Positions 5,982-12,503 of a stretch of DNA of 12,658 nucleotides are shown here, one piece after another (the first letter of the stretch is position 1; each line of letters begins with the position of its first letter). The DNA is from JAWXCH01 sp034440595 (GTDB lineage Bacteria; Planctomycetota; Planctomycetia; Pirellulales; JALHPA01). A model generated the notes under the pieces. That model was given only the letters and a program-made list of their open reading frames with translations, was not told the origin of the DNA and did no database searches. The stretch lies in NCBI GenBank assembly GCA_034440595.1, contig JAWXCH010000529.1, positions 1 to 12,658 of the forward strand, in the 5' to 3' direction. The translations under genes were made by a program, and so were the position numbers.

Positions 5982-6911
5982 ATGAGTATGCCAGAACCGA
6001 TCGCCTATTTAAACGGTCAATTCCTCCCCGCCGCACAAGCAGCTATACCGCTGTACGATGTGGGCTTTGTCCAAGGGGTCACTGTCACCGAACAACTTCG
6101 CACCTTCGACGGAAAAATATTCGCCTTTGAGCGGCATTGGCAGCGCCTGAGCCACTCGCTGGAAATCGTCGGAATCGACCCCGGCAAGACCGAGTCGGAA
6201 TTACTCTCCATCGCGCAACAGGTCGTCGACCACAACCGAAAGTTAGTCGATGCTCAGGACGACCTCGGCGTTTCGATCTTTCTCACCCCCGGTCCCTACG
6301 AGACACTGGCCGATGGTGCCCCGGCCGGCGTGACACTGGGCGTGCATACTTATCGCTTGCCTTTTGATCGCTGGGCTAAGGCATATCAGCACGGCGTGCG
6401 GCTGGTCACCACCGAAGTGCAGCAAGTTCCGACAGAATGCTGGCCTGCGGAACTGAAGTGCCGCAGCCGCATGCACTACTATCTGGCCGATCGCCGCGCG
6501 GCAGAAATCGAGCCGGGCGCACGCGCACTCCTCCTCGACGCCGCCGCGCACGTGACCGAGACCTCCACCGCGAACTTGCTAGTCTGGAACGAAGCAACCG
6601 GATTTGTGACTCCTCCACGTTCGCGCGTCCTGCCGGGAATTACCTTGCAGGTAACTAAAGAGCTGTCGGAAAAACTTGACCAGCCCGTGACAGAACGCGA
6701 CCTGACCGTCGCCGATCTGCACAATGCCGACGAAATGATTCTGTGCAGCACGCCGAGCTGTATCTTGCCAGTGTCAAGCCTGAATAAAAAGCCAATCGGC
6801 GGTAGCACACATCACATTCCGGGTCAGATGTATCAGCGGTTGCTCTCAGCATGGAATGAATTGGTTGGTCTCGATATTGCAAAACAGGCAGTGAATTTTT
6901 CAAAGCGGTAG
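5982..6911 (+). CDS. Class IV (fold-type IV) PLP-dependent aminotransferase
   Basis: Member of the family containing branched-chain aminotransferase (IlvE), D-amino-acid aminotransferase and 4-amino-4-deoxychorismate lyase. It uses pyridoxal phosphate to move an amino group between an amino acid and a 2-oxo acid. The 309-residue product shows YLNGQFLP (9-16), the YDVGFVQG block (25-32), FERHWQRL (49-56) with the phosphate-contacting Arg51, and the likely Schiff-base Lys159 in AELKCRSRM (156-164). VTETSTANLLVW (191-202) follows with the cofactor-contacting Glu193. STPSCILPV (256-264) matches the C-terminal cofactor loop. Which substrate it uses is not decided by these motifs, so naming it ilvE, dat or pabC would be unsafe. 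Two starts are possible, 5982 and 5988, two codons apart; neither has a strong ribosome-binding site. The gene faces away from the oxidoreductase and is 175 bases before alanine dehydrogenase. Confidence 0.87.
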   Translation: MSMPEPIAYLNGQFLPAAQAAIPLYDVGFVQGVTVTEQLRTFDGKIFAFERHWQRLSHSLEIVGIDPGKTESELLSIAQQVVDHNRKLVDAQDDLGVSIFLTPGPYETLADGAPAGVTLGVHTYRLPFDRWAKAYQHGVRLVTTEVQQVPTECWPAELKCRSRMHYYLADRRAAEIEPGARALLLDAAAHVTETSTANLLVWNEATGFVTPPRSRVLPGITLQVTKELSEKLDQPVTERDLTVADLHNADEMILCSTPSCILPVSSLNKKPIGGSTHHIPGQMYQRLLSAWNELVGLDIAKQAVNFSKR

Positions 6912-6929
6912 CAACAATTTTACACCGAC

Positions 6930-6986
6930 CCGACGCGCCAGCGAGGACAATGCACCAAATTGCGCTGCGCCTCGCTGGCGCTTCGG
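6930..6986. repeat. Large inverted repeat between aminotransferase and alanine dehydrogenase
   Basis: GCGCCAGCGAGG (6935-6946) and CCTCGCTGGCGC (6970-6981) are perfect complements. With one mismatch the arms extend to 6930-6946 and 6970-6986 (16 of 17 pairs), around a 23-base loop. The CCTCGCTGGCGCTTCGG arm resembles an interspersed repeat I associate with planctomycete intergenic DNA. It lies 18 bases after the aminotransferase stop, so it could also act as a transcription-end structure. There is no T tract. Confidence 0.6.
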
Positions 6987-7041
6987 ATTAATATGAAGTG
7001 CTAGAACTCAAGAGGCAAATGCGTCTCAACAAACGATAATG

Positions 7042-7071
7042 CCAATCTGGTCAAACCCAATCTGATCAAAC
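7042..7071 (+). repeat. Tandem 15-base direct repeat in the alanine dehydrogenase leader
   Basis: CCAATCTGGTCAAAC (7042-7056) is followed immediately by CCAATCTGATCAAAC (7057-7071), identical but for one base. The pair ends 3 bases before the ribosome-binding site of ald. A 15-base period and this location suit two adjacent operator half-sites for a regulator such as an Lrp/AsnC-type protein, which controls ald in other bacteria. That role is inference. Confidence 0.55.
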
Positions 7072-7074
7072 ACT

Positions 7075-7080
7075 GGGGAG
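7075..7080 (+). promoter_or_regulatory. Ribosome-binding site selecting the GTG start of ald
   Basis: GGGGAG at 7075-7080 stands 6 bases before the GTG at 7087. This is the strongest ribosome-binding site I see in the window. It supports a GTG start that also aligns catalytic residues to the numbering of characterised alanine dehydrogenases. Confidence 0.75.
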
Positions 7081-7086
7081 TGAAAC

Positions 7087-8205
7087 GTGATCGTAGGTGT
7101 ACCCAAGGAAGTCAAACGTGACGAATACCGCGTCGCCATGCTACCGGTCGGTGTCGAAGAACTGGTCAGGGCCGGGCACTCGGTGCTAGTGGAACGTAAT
7201 GCTGGCATCGGTTCTGGCCTGCCCGATGCGCTTTATGAACAAGCGGGTGCCACGTTGGTCGATACGGCAGCAGAAGTCTTTGCCACTGCGGAACTCATTG
7301 TCAAAGTCAAAGAGCCACAACCGGCCGAGCTAGCGCTCATTCGCCCCGGCCAGATCCTGTTCACCTATTTCCATTTGGCAGCCGATCGCGGGCTGACCGA
7401 AAAACTCCTTGCCAGCGGTGTCACGGCCGTGGCCTATGAAACGCTCAGCGACGACCAAGGCCGTCTGCCGCTGCTTACACCAATGAGCGAAGTGGCTGGC
7501 CGAATGAGCATTCAAGAGGGTGCCAAGTACTTGGAACGCCCGCAAATGGGTCGCGGTATCTTGCTCGGCGGTGTGCCGGGCGTAGCTCCGGCCAATATCA
7601 CAGTTCTCGGGGGAGGTGTCGTCGGTGCCAATGCCGCCAAGGTCGCCGCCGGGTTCGGTGCCAACATCGGCCTGTTGGATATTAACATGGATCGGCTGCG
7701 CTACCTGGATGATATTATGCCGGCAAACGTCGATGTTCTGTTCAGCGATCGGCACACCGTGCGCGAGCAACTCTCCCGTGCCGATCTGGTCATCGGTGCG
7801 GTGCTGATTCCTGGTGCCAAGGCACCACGGCTGATCGAACGTGCCGATCTGGCGCTAATGAAGCCAGGCAGTGTGATCATCGACGTGGCGATCGATCAAG
7901 GGGGCTGTGTGGAAACAAGCCGCCCGACGACGCACAGCGAGCCAACCTACATTGTCGACGAAGTGCTGCACTACTGCGTGACGAACATGCCCGGCGCTGT
8001 TGGTCGAACCAGCACCTATGCACTTTGTAACGTCACGCTCCCCTGGGTTCTGCGAATTGCCAAGCTGGGAATCGCCGCCGCCGCGAAACAACTTCCGCCG
8101 GTAGCCCGCGCTATCAACCTGATCGATGGCGAAGTCACCAACCGTGCCGTGGCAGAGACTTTTGGTCTGCCGTACAGCGAACGCCTGGTCTCACCAGCGC
8201 GCTAG
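7087..8205 (+). CDS. ald: Alanine dehydrogenase
   Basis: Catalyses reversible oxidative deamination of L-alanine to pyruvate and ammonium with NAD in the cytoplasm, linking nitrogen assimilation or alanine use to central carbon. The 372-residue product begins MIVGVPKEVKRDEYRVAM, the family signature. The key residues fall at the same numbers as in the Mycobacterium tuberculosis enzyme: Arg15, Lys75 (VKVKEP), His96 (YFHLA) and Asp270 (VAIDQGG). The NAD-binding glycine loop is VLGGGVVGANAA (173-184), with Asp198 at the end of the following strand for the ribose. MPGAVGRTSTYAL (301-313) is the conserved C-terminal stretch. Length is that of the family. It starts at a GTG with an excellent ribosome-binding site and a tandem repeat upstream, suggesting its own regulation. 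Its TAG stop overlaps the stop of the convergent amidase gene. Confidence 0.96.
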   Translation: MIVGVPKEVKRDEYRVAMLPVGVEELVRAGHSVLVERNAGIGSGLPDALYEQAGATLVDTAAEVFATAELIVKVKEPQPAELALIRPGQILFTYFHLAADRGLTEKLLASGVTAVAYETLSDDQGRLPLLTPMSEVAGRMSIQEGAKYLERPQMGRGILLGGVPGVAPANITVLGGGVVGANAAKVAAGFGANIGLLDINMDRLRYLDDIMPANVDVLFSDRHTVREQLSRADLVIGAVLIPGAKAPRLIERADLALMKPGSVIIDVAIDQGGCVETSRPTTHSEPTYIVDEVLHYCVTNMPGAVGRTSTYALCNVTLPWVLRIAKLGIAAAAKQLPPVARAINLIDGEVTNRAVAETFGLPYSERLVSPAR

Positions 8206-9071
8206 AGATGCTCCAGAGCACCATACGTCTCTGGCCGCCGGTCGCGAAAGAACTGCCAGGTGTTGCGGACTTCGCGGACCATCTTGAGATCTAAATCCGC
8301 AATGACAATGTCGTCGGTCGAACGCGCCCCTTGGGCAATCGTCTGACCGCGCGGGTCGCAAAAGTAGCTGTGCCCATAGAACTCGCCGATGTGCCACGGC
8401 TCTTCGTACCCAGGGCGATTGATCGCCCCGACATAGTACCCATTGGCGACCGCGTGTGCCGGTTGCTCCAGCTTCCATAGGTACTCGGAAAGTCCGGCGA
8501 CGGTGGCCGACGGGTTGAAGACAATCTCGGCTCCATTCAGACCGAGGCAACGTGCCCCTTCGGGAAAGTGGCGGTCGTAGCAAAGGTAGACACCAATCTT
8601 GCCTACCGCCGTCTCAAACACGGGGTAACCAAGGTTGCCAGGCCGGAAATAAAATTTTTCCCAGAAACCAGGATGGACATGCGGCAGATGCATCTTGCGA
8701 TACTTGCCCAGGTACGTGCCGTTGTTGTTGATGACGGCGGCAGTATTGTAATAGACGCCGGTGATTTCTTCTTCCATGACCGGGACGATCAAAACAATGT
8801 TCAGTCGCGCTGCCAGCTCGATCATTAGTTTCACCGTTGGGCCGTCCGGCACACGTTCGGCCAGGTCGTACCAGCGGGTTTCCTGCACAGCGGGAAAATA
8901 TGGCCCGTAGAACAGTTCCTGCAGGCAGACCACCTGCGCACCGCGCACCGCCGCTTGCTCGATCATGGCGACATGCTTATCGATCATCGCCTGCTTAATC
9001 TTTGGCAGCGCGGAAGTCGTTGGTTCACACAGCGAGGCCTGAATGAGGCCGCCACGGACGATGCTTGGCAT
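8202..9071 (-). CDS. Nitrilase-superfamily amidohydrolase, beta-ureidopropionase / N-carbamoyl-amidase type
   Basis: Probably hydrolyses an N-carbamoyl amino compound to the free amine, carbon dioxide and ammonia; candidates are N-carbamoyl-beta-alanine (pyrimidine breakdown) and N-carbamoylputrescine. The 289-residue product has the Glu-Lys-Cys triad: Glu52 in CLQELFYGPYF, Lys126 in KYRKMHLPHVHPGF, Cys164 in VYLCYDRHFPEG. A further glutamate, in GFWEKFYF, is also conserved in the family. The HPGFWEKFYFRPG stretch points to the beta-ureidopropionase/carbamoylputrescine branch rather than to true nitrilases. The frame can begin at a TTG (9080), but the ATG at 9071 is preferred; neither has a good ribosome-binding site. 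It converges on alanine dehydrogenase and their stops share CTAG. Beta-alanine or nitrogen salvage would fit its neighbours, but that link is inference. Confidence 0.87.
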   Translation of the reverse strand: MPSIVRGGLIQASLCEPTTSALPKIKQAMIDKHVAMIEQAAVRGAQVVCLQELFYGPYFPAVQETRWYDLAERVPDGPTVKLMIELAARLNIVLIVPVMEEEITGVYYNTAAVINNNGTYLGKYRKMHLPHVHPGFWEKFYFRPGNLGYPVFETAVGKIGVYLCYDRHFPEGARCLGLNGAEIVFNPSATVAGLSEYLWKLEQPAHAVANGYYVGAINRPGYEEPWHIGEFYGHSYFCDPRGQTIAQGARSTDDIVIADLDLKMVREVRNTWQFFRDRRPETYGALEHL

Positions 9072-9195
9072 GATGGACAAAAAGCTAAATGGCGAAGACG
9101 CAAGCGGATAGTACTGCTGAATTATAGCGTACTTTCCGACAAGAATCGCAAATCATCTTTTACCGCGGAGGCCGCGGGATTTTGAGTCAAACACT

Positions 9196-9251
9196 ATCCT
9201 GTTCATCCTGTCTATCCTTGTTCGTTTTTTTGAAACACGGATGAACAGGAT
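9196..9251. repeat. Inverted repeat of 'ATCCTGTTCATCC' type in the 9072-9329 gap
   Basis: ATCCTGTTCATCC (9196-9208) and GGATGAACAGGAT (9239-9251) are perfect 13-base complements around a 30-base loop with a run of seven T. Both arms have degenerate copies beside them (ATCCTGTCTATCC, ACAGGATACGGAT). This sequence style is a common interspersed intergenic repeat in planctomycetes. It follows the lactonase-like gene on the minus strand, so it may also mark that transcript's end. Confidence 0.6.
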
Positions 9252-9273
9252 TCACAGGATACGGATTGCAATA

Positions 9274-9306
9274 CGTCCTTTGCACCTCTGCGTCTTTGCG
9301 TGAAAC
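9274..9306. repeat. Second interspersed repeat fragment ('TTTGCACCTCTGCGTCTTTGCG' style)
   Basis: The stretch running from GTCCTTTGCACC through CTCTGCGTCTTTGCG to TGAAACC resembles another widespread intergenic repeat family that often sits beside the preceding one. Only one copy occurs here, so the assignment rests on recognition. It ends about 24 bases beyond the lactonase-like gene's stop. Nothing coding is supported in 9072-9329. Confidence 0.4.
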
Positions 9307-9329
9307 CATTAAGCGCCTGAGTGAACAGA

Positions 9330-10511
9330 CTATTCCGCGGCCAAATAGCGAATGCAGACCGGTGCAGGGACCTGCACAATTTGATCCGTCTCGGTCAGTA
9401 GACCCGTCTTTGGATCGACCTTGAACAGCACCACCGTGTCGCTCGTTTGGTTCGCGGCCAGCAAGTACTCTCCGCTTGGGTGGATCGTAAAGTTGCGTGG
9501 CGTCTGGCCGCCGGTCTTCTGATGACCGATCGGTGTCAGCTTGCCGGTTGCTGTGTCGACCGAAAAAATCGCCAGACTATCATCACCGCGATTGGACACA
9601 TACACAAACCGGCCATTCGGATGCACCTGTACCTCGGCGGTGGAGTTCCCCACCTTGGACCCAACCGGCAGGGTTGACTGCGTATCGAGTGGCGTCAGCG
9701 TTCCCTTCTCCGCATCAAAGGCGTACGAAGTCACCGACGAATCCAACTCGTTGTTGACGAAGGCCAGTTTGTTACTGGGATGGACGGTTAAATGTCGCGG
9801 GCCGGCACCGGCGTGCGACTTCACCGACGGCGGATCGTTCGCCACCATCGTGCCTTCGGTAGCATTCAATTTATAGATGAACACCCGATCCACACCGAGG
9901 TCCGCCGCCAGAGCGAACTTGCCGGTTTTGTCCGTGTTGATCGAATGAGCGTGCGGTTCCTTCTGACGGCCATCATTTACGCTTGAACCGGTATGTTGAA
10001 CAAACGTTCCGCCGGTACCGACGCTGCCATCTTTGTTCAGGGGCAATGAGATCACGCTGCCTCCGCCGTAGTTGGCCGCCATGACACACTGGCCAGTCGG
10101 ATCAACCGAAACGTGGCACGGGCCACCACCCACAGACGATTTCTGATTCAGTAGCTTGAGCTTGCCAGTCTTGCGATCGATCGCCAGCGCACTGATCGCG
10201 CCTCCCTTGCCTCCTTCAAAGTCCCCGATCTCTCCAGCGGCATACAGCGTTTTGCCGTTTGGATGGATTTCCAGGAATGAAGGACTCTTGATCTCGGCCA
10301 CTAGTTCAGCCTGTCCCAGTTTGCCAGTCTTGGTAGTCAAATCGAAGCGATAAATCCCCTTGCTCTTGGCACTGGTGCCGGTGTACGTGCCAATGTAGAC
10401 GTGCCACTTTTCGGCATCACTTTTAACGTCTGGCTCTCTTGCCGGAAGATTGGTCGAGGTCATGATTGTGCCTAGTAAAATTGCCGCCAAGAGTCTTAGT
10501 TGCCGTTGCAT
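9330..10511 (-). CDS. Exported 7-bladed beta-propeller, lactonase (6-phosphogluconolactonase-like) family
   Basis: The fold is that of the lactonase / YbhE-type 6-phosphogluconolactonase family. The 393-residue product begins with a signal peptide (MQRQLRLLAAILLGTIM, cleavage near residue 22-25). Propeller strands open with WHVYIGTYTGTSAKSKGIY (36-54). Family repeats follow, with a xxHPNGKxLY-like pattern: LEIHPNGKTLYAAGE (80-93), GPCHVSVDPTG (130-140), KEPHAHS (184-190), GPRHLTVHPSNKLAFVNNE (237-255), VQVHPNGRFVYVSNRGDDS (295-312) and FTIHPSGEYLLAANQTSD (341-358). Classical 6-phosphogluconolactonase is cytoplasmic and its substrate is phosphorylated, so an exported member probably acts on another lactone or has a structural role. 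A longer frame from 10634 exists, but the ATG at 10511 gives the signal peptide and has GGCGGAGA upstream at good spacing. Confidence 0.85.
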   Translation of the reverse strand: MQRQLRLLAAILLGTIMTSTNLPAREPDVKSDAEKWHVYIGTYTGTSAKSKGIYRFDLTTKTGKLGQAELVAEIKSPSFLEIHPNGKTLYAAGEIGDFEGGKGGAISALAIDRKTGKLKLLNQKSSVGGGPCHVSVDPTGQCVMAANYGGGSVISLPLNKDGSVGTGGTFVQHTGSSVNDGRQKEPHAHSINTDKTGKFALAADLGVDRVFIYKLNATEGTMVANDPPSVKSHAGAGPRHLTVHPSNKLAFVNNELDSSVTSYAFDAEKGTLTPLDTQSTLPVGSKVGNSTAEVQVHPNGRFVYVSNRGDDSLAIFSVDTATGKLTPIGHQKTGGQTPRNFTIHPSGEYLLAANQTSDTVVLFKVDPKTGLLTETDQIVQVPAPVCIRYLAAE

Positions 10512-10624
10512 GGAGTATCTCCGCCGGTGGATAGTCAGGTTACGCAAACCGCAGTTTGATGCTCCGATTGGAATCTGTCGCGGGGGGAAATTCAAGCGTT
10601 TTCTGCCGTCAGGCGATAGATCAA

Positions 10625-10840
10625 TTAGAACCAACCCACATCATGTGCGCTATGCTTATCATGCCATAGCCAATCTAAAAGCAGAGCGAAAGGCCATATC
10701 ACCAGAGCGGCGATTGTGATCGCCAGCAGGATTCCAGCAATTCGCCAGGGGAGAGAAATGCGTGGGGTGTCTTCCGCGCCCTCTGAATCGCGCGACTCCG
10801 AAGGCAGTAAATTCGACTGCGGCGGCTCGTCGGGGTTCAT
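10625..10840 (-). CDS. Small single-pass membrane protein, unknown function
   Basis: A 71-residue product. An acidic, proline-rich N-terminus (MNPDEPPQSNLLPSESRDSE, with more acids to 24) is followed by one hydrophobic helix (about 33-56: RIAGILLAITIAALVIWPFALLL). A short tail ends HDKHSAHDVGWF. I do not recognise a family. The start at 10840 was chosen because AAGAG sits 5 bases upstream. The open frame runs on to 10948, but that version would overlap the next gene and adds unnatural residues. It lies 68 bases downstream of the 241-residue membrane protein on the same strand, so the two are probably co-transcribed. Confidence 0.6.
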   Translation of the reverse strand: MNPDEPPQSNLLPSESRDSEGAEDTPRISLPWRIAGILLAITIAALVIWPFALLLDWLWHDKHSAHDVGWF

Positions 10841-10908
10841 ATTGACTCTTGTACAATTGAGCATTGACCGCAACAGAGAATCTACCACAACGAATTCTTC
10901 GCGAACTT

Positions 10909-11634
10909 CTACCGCGATTTGCTGGCGCGCATTCCGCGAATGCGCCATTCCTCGCGATCGCTGGCCGGGACATAGGTCCGCTCGGCAAACACATCCAAAG
11001 TCATCTGAACGTCATTGGAAGGATTCTTATCGAGCCCCGATGGAAACAAGACCAGATACGTAACTCGTACATGGTCCACGTTCTTGGTGCTCCCCGCTTC
11101 CATACTCGCTTCAATGCGTGTCACCTGGGCCTTTCCTTTGGAATCCAATAGCGCCTGAACCCCGTCCTGGTCGCAGAATTCACTGTAAGCCTGCTGCAGG
11201 CCCGGATTGCGCTCGAAGTATGCCTCGAGATCCTCCGCCGGATCCAAGCGCACCTCCTCGGCCATTTGCAATTGCTGAGCTTCACGCCCCTTACCAGTTC
11301 GCAGCAATTCCATATAGTGGTCGGTCAACACACTGGCCCGGTGTTTTAGCCAGATATCGCGGGATAAAACTCGTGAAGCAGCGGTGAACCCAAACAGTAC
11401 CGCCAAGCAAAGACCGACAATCGCCGCCTTACGCCCAAAGAGCGCCCCCTCTGACGCAGCAATTCGCACGAGCGCCGCAGTGCCAATTGCCAGAGCAATC
11501 ACCGGCACGGCAATAAAGATGGGATGCGTAAACGCCAGCGCAGAAGCTACCCCTAAAAACAGTGTGGCTAGCGCCAGCAGACTGACGGCGCGGTATTCGA
11601 TTTCCGCTTTTGTGGCGACATCATTGGCCGGCAT
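10909..11634 (-). CDS. Three-helix membrane protein with soluble C-terminal domain, unknown function
   Basis: A 241-residue product. Three hydrophobic segments occupy about 18-35, 38-57 and 69-87, giving a membrane anchor. An Arg/Lys-rich turn and a soluble domain of about 150 residues follow. The soluble part contains DHYMELLRTGKGREAQQLQM (105-124), suggesting a helical start, and later alternating strands (RVTYLVLFPSG, QMTLDVFAER). No catalytic motif is visible, and no family was recognised; the architecture resembles DUF4190-like membrane proteins with an added domain, which is only an analogy. The ATG at 11634 has AGGA 8 bases upstream. It is flanked upstream by the repeat-bearing gap and downstream by the small membrane protein gene. 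Confidence 0.75.
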   Translation of the reverse strand: MPANDVATKAEIEYRAVSLLALATLFLGVASALAFTHPIFIAVPVIALAIGTAALVRIAASEGALFGRKAAIVGLCLAVLFGFTAASRVLSRDIWLKHRASVLTDHYMELLRTGKGREAQQLQMAEEVRLDPAEDLEAYFERNPGLQQAYSEFCDQDGVQALLDSKGKAQVTRIEASMEAGSTKNVDHVRVTYLVLFPSGLDKNPSNDVQMTLDVFAERTYVPASDREEWRIRGMRASKSR

Positions 11635-11674
11635 AGGGATGTCCTACTAAGCGATTCCTATTTCGTCTGTGTGC

Positions 11675-11691
11675 CACTGGCTCCGCCAGTG
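11675..11691 (-). repeat. Palindromic repeat, copy 1 (CACTGGC hairpin, inverted orientation)
   Basis: CACTGGC and GCCAGTG form a 7-base stem with loop TCC. Flanking GTGTGC before it corresponds to the GCACAC that follows copy 3 when read on the other strand. It lies in the gap between the CvpA-like gene and the three-helix protein gene. Confidence 0.7.
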
Positions 11692-11736
11692 AGAACCAAG
11701 TTAGAACGATGACCTCGACAGCTCACCCTAGCCAAA

Positions 11737-11753
11737 CACTGGAAAAGCCAGTG
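11737..11753 (+). repeat. Palindromic repeat, copy 2 (degenerate)
   Basis: CACTGG (11737-11742) pairs with CCAGTG (11748-11753) around AAAAG, followed by GTACAC. It differs from copy 3 by a C-to-A change in the stem and by GTACAC in place of GCACAC. It lies in the same gap as copy 1 and in the opposite orientation. Confidence 0.65.
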
Positions 11754-11770
11754 GTACACGCCGGTCACGT

Positions 11771-12391
11771 TCACTGTGGCTTAACCAGCACGTCCATCTT
11801 GCTTTCGTAATCCTTGCGTCGTTCGCCGTACTTCAGAATAAACTTCCCCTCCGGATCGAAGACTTTATTTGCCGATGTGCCAGTGGCCAGTGAACCACCG
11901 GGCGACGACAAACCATGAACAAAGGCCAGCCACTTTCGATCGGGGCCAAGACCAAAGAACATGTGGGTATCCGGTTTCTCCTGAAACGCCCCGAACAAAA
12001 AGTTTTGCGATAGCGGTGCCATGTGCAACGTGAACATGATAAAGCTGACCATGATCCAGCCGATCCAGACACCAAAGAACAGGCCACCGCCGATTTCTAA
12101 TGGCTTTTTGAAGCGGACTTTCACCTTCGAGGCCAGGTCGGTCAAGACGCGCAGGATCGCCAGCACCGCGATAAAAATCACCCAAACCGATAAGAAATCG
12201 CTGAGATAGCGGTATGTCTTGTCGTAATCATCGAAAGCAGCCGCCAGCGGCTCATAGTAATTGGTCGCAATGAGTGCCGCCGTAATTACATTGATCAGCG
12301 TGATCAGGTTTCCCCACAGCCCACTGCTCAGTGTTAACACAACACAGGCCAGCATTATCACAAGCATCAGTATTGGAAGGATCCATTCCAT
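11771..12391 (-). CDS. CvpA-like multi-pass membrane protein
   Basis: A 206-residue inner-membrane protein with four hydrophobic segments (about 3-22, 28-44, 66-86 and 100-122) and a soluble C-terminal tail of about 80 residues. The first half has the CvpA pattern: a glycine turn after the first helix (SGLWGNLI, 23-30), a second helix ending in YYEPLA (45-50), and GGGLFFGVWIGW (101-112) before the last helix. CvpA-family proteins are linked to colicin V export and to envelope homeostasis, but their mechanism is unclear. The tail has no motif I recognise and is longer than in short CvpA proteins. The ATG at 12391 is preferred to an upstream in-frame TTG at 12409; neither has a clear ribosome-binding site. 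Copies of a palindromic repeat flank the gene on both sides. Confidence 0.6.
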   Translation of the reverse strand: MEWILPILMLVIMLACVVLTLSSGLWGNLITLINVITAALIATNYYEPLAAAFDDYDKTYRYLSDFLSVWVIFIAVLAILRVLTDLASKVKVRFKKPLEIGGGLFFGVWIGWIMVSFIMFTLHMAPLSQNFLFGAFQEKPDTHMFFGLGPDRKWLAFVHGLSSPGGSLATGTSANKVFDPEGKFILKYGERRKDYESKMDVLVKPQ

Positions 12392-12454
12392 GCGACTACA
12401 CCAATTCAAAAAAGTTTAAACGCACAACTTCCAACAAACGCCATCGGTACGAAG

Positions 12455-12471
12455 CACTGGCAAAGCCAGTG
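12455..12471 (+). repeat. Palindromic repeat, copy 3
   Basis: CACTGGC and GCCAGTG form a perfect 7-base stem with loop AAA, followed by GCACAC. It is the best-preserved copy in the window and sits between the CvpA-like gene and the secretion-ATPase fragment. Confidence 0.7.
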
Positions 12472-12503
12472 GCACACATTCTGACACACGCACTTTCGCA
12501 ATA

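Noticed and set aside
5510..6130. Plus-strand 206-residue ORF
   Set aside because: It spans the antisense of the oxidoreductase gene, a divergent promoter region and another frame of the aminotransferase gene. It is a shadow.
10841..10948. N-terminal extension of the small membrane protein to 107 residues
   Set aside because: It would overlap the upstream gene, and the internal ATG at 10840 has its own ribosome-binding site and a more natural N-terminus.
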